Positions 6,671 through 6,813 of a stretch of 6,813 bases of DNA are shown one piece after another. The stretch is from Acidimicrobiaceae bacterium (lineage in GTDB: Bacteria; Actinomycetota; Acidimicrobiia; Acidimicrobiales; Palsa-688). A model generated the notes under the pieces. The model did not search any database, had not been told where the DNA came from, and saw nothing but the letters and a program-made list of their open reading frames with translations. A program made the position numbers and the translations under genes. Each line of letters starts with the position of its first letter. Positions within the stretch are counted from its first letter, which is position 1. The DNA is taken from positions 1 through 6,813 of the forward strand of contig WQVT01000128.1 in NCBI GenBank assembly GCA_009785715.1, in the 5' to 3' direction.

Positions 6671-6813
6671 GCGGGGCGACGTTGGGAGGCTGTTTGCCGG
6701 GCAGGACGGCGCGGCCGGTAGGTGTCGAGGAGGGCGAGGGCTCCGCCGAGGGCGGCCCGGAGGGCAGCGGGGTTCCGGCGGGCCTGGGACAGGACGAGCC
6801 CGCCCTGGAGGGA
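6667..6813 (-). CDS. TetR-family transcriptional regulator, C-terminal end (cut by window edge)
   Basis: Reading in from the right edge, 48 codons run to a TGA at 6667-6669. The peptide starts SLQGGLVLSQARRNPAALRA and continues ALGGALALLDTYRPRRPA with a basic tail. The segment xGGLVLxxARRxPAxLRAAL is typical of the last two ligand/dimer-domain helices of TetR regulators that repress exporter or catabolic genes. The DNA-binding half lies outside the window, so the target and ligand cannot be judged. Its stop overlaps the ATG of the 109-residue gene, so the two are probably cotranscribed. Family confidence is moderate because only the end is visible. Confidence 0.65.
   Translation of the reverse strand, partial: SLQGGLVLSQARRNPAALRAALGGALALLDTYRPRRPARQTASQRRPA

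Noticed and set aside
6491..6721. + strand 76-residue frame at the right end
   Set aside because: It overlaps the TetR tail and the 109-residue gene on the opposite strand, and its composition is random-like with no motif.
1..6813. CRISPR arrays, tRNA/rRNA genes, insertion-sequence ends, transposase or integrase genes
   Set aside because: None seen: no regularly spaced repeats, no cloverleaf-like sequence, and no transposase or integrase motifs in any frame.

Overview
The window is GC-rich throughout, with mostly G or C at third codon positions, strong GGAGG-type ribosome binding sites and several GTG starts. The families present (a SigG-type ECF sigma factor with a SnoaL-like tail, a 14-helix DHA2-type MFS exporter, a DUF4345 protein, a CaiB/BaiF CoA-transferase remnant and a TetR tail) suggest an actinobacterium, possibly a mycolata-type or other soil lineage. 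The species cannot be named from the sequence alone.

Layout, left to right. Positions 1-217 hold no gene I can support, only a short open stretch of doubtful meaning on the + strand (82-234). An intact amidohydrolase-2 family gene lies on the minus strand (218-1114). Just upstream of it on the same strand is the last ~33 codons of a CaiB/BaiF family CoA-transferase (1176-1277). The rest of that gene is missing, so 1275-1405 looks like a rearrangement or insertion boundary. Next on the minus strand is a SigG-like ECF sigma factor fused to a SnoaL-like domain (1406-2389). From a shared 134-bp divergent control region (2390-2523) three genes run the other way: a DHA2-type multidrug MFS transporter (2524-4101), a short-chain dehydrogenase/reductase (4222-4974) and a conserved protein of unknown function (5045-5752). 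A 126-bp convergent gap with an imperfect inverted repeat follows. The remaining genes are on the minus strand: a DUF4345 membrane protein (5879-6253), a 109-residue hypothetical protein (6341-6670), and the C-terminal end of a TetR-family regulator cut by the window edge (6667-6813). The last two overlap by ATGA.

The most coherent reading is a self-contained ECF module at 1406-5752. In it the sigma factor carries a potential ligand-binding SnoaL domain in place of a separate anti-sigma factor. It may control a divergent exporter, reductase and accessory-protein operon that modifies and expels a small hydrophobic compound. The module appears to have been placed beside, and partly in place of, a CoA-transferase/amidohydrolase catabolic operon. 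The gene families are reasonably certain; the regulatory link and the substrate are inference.
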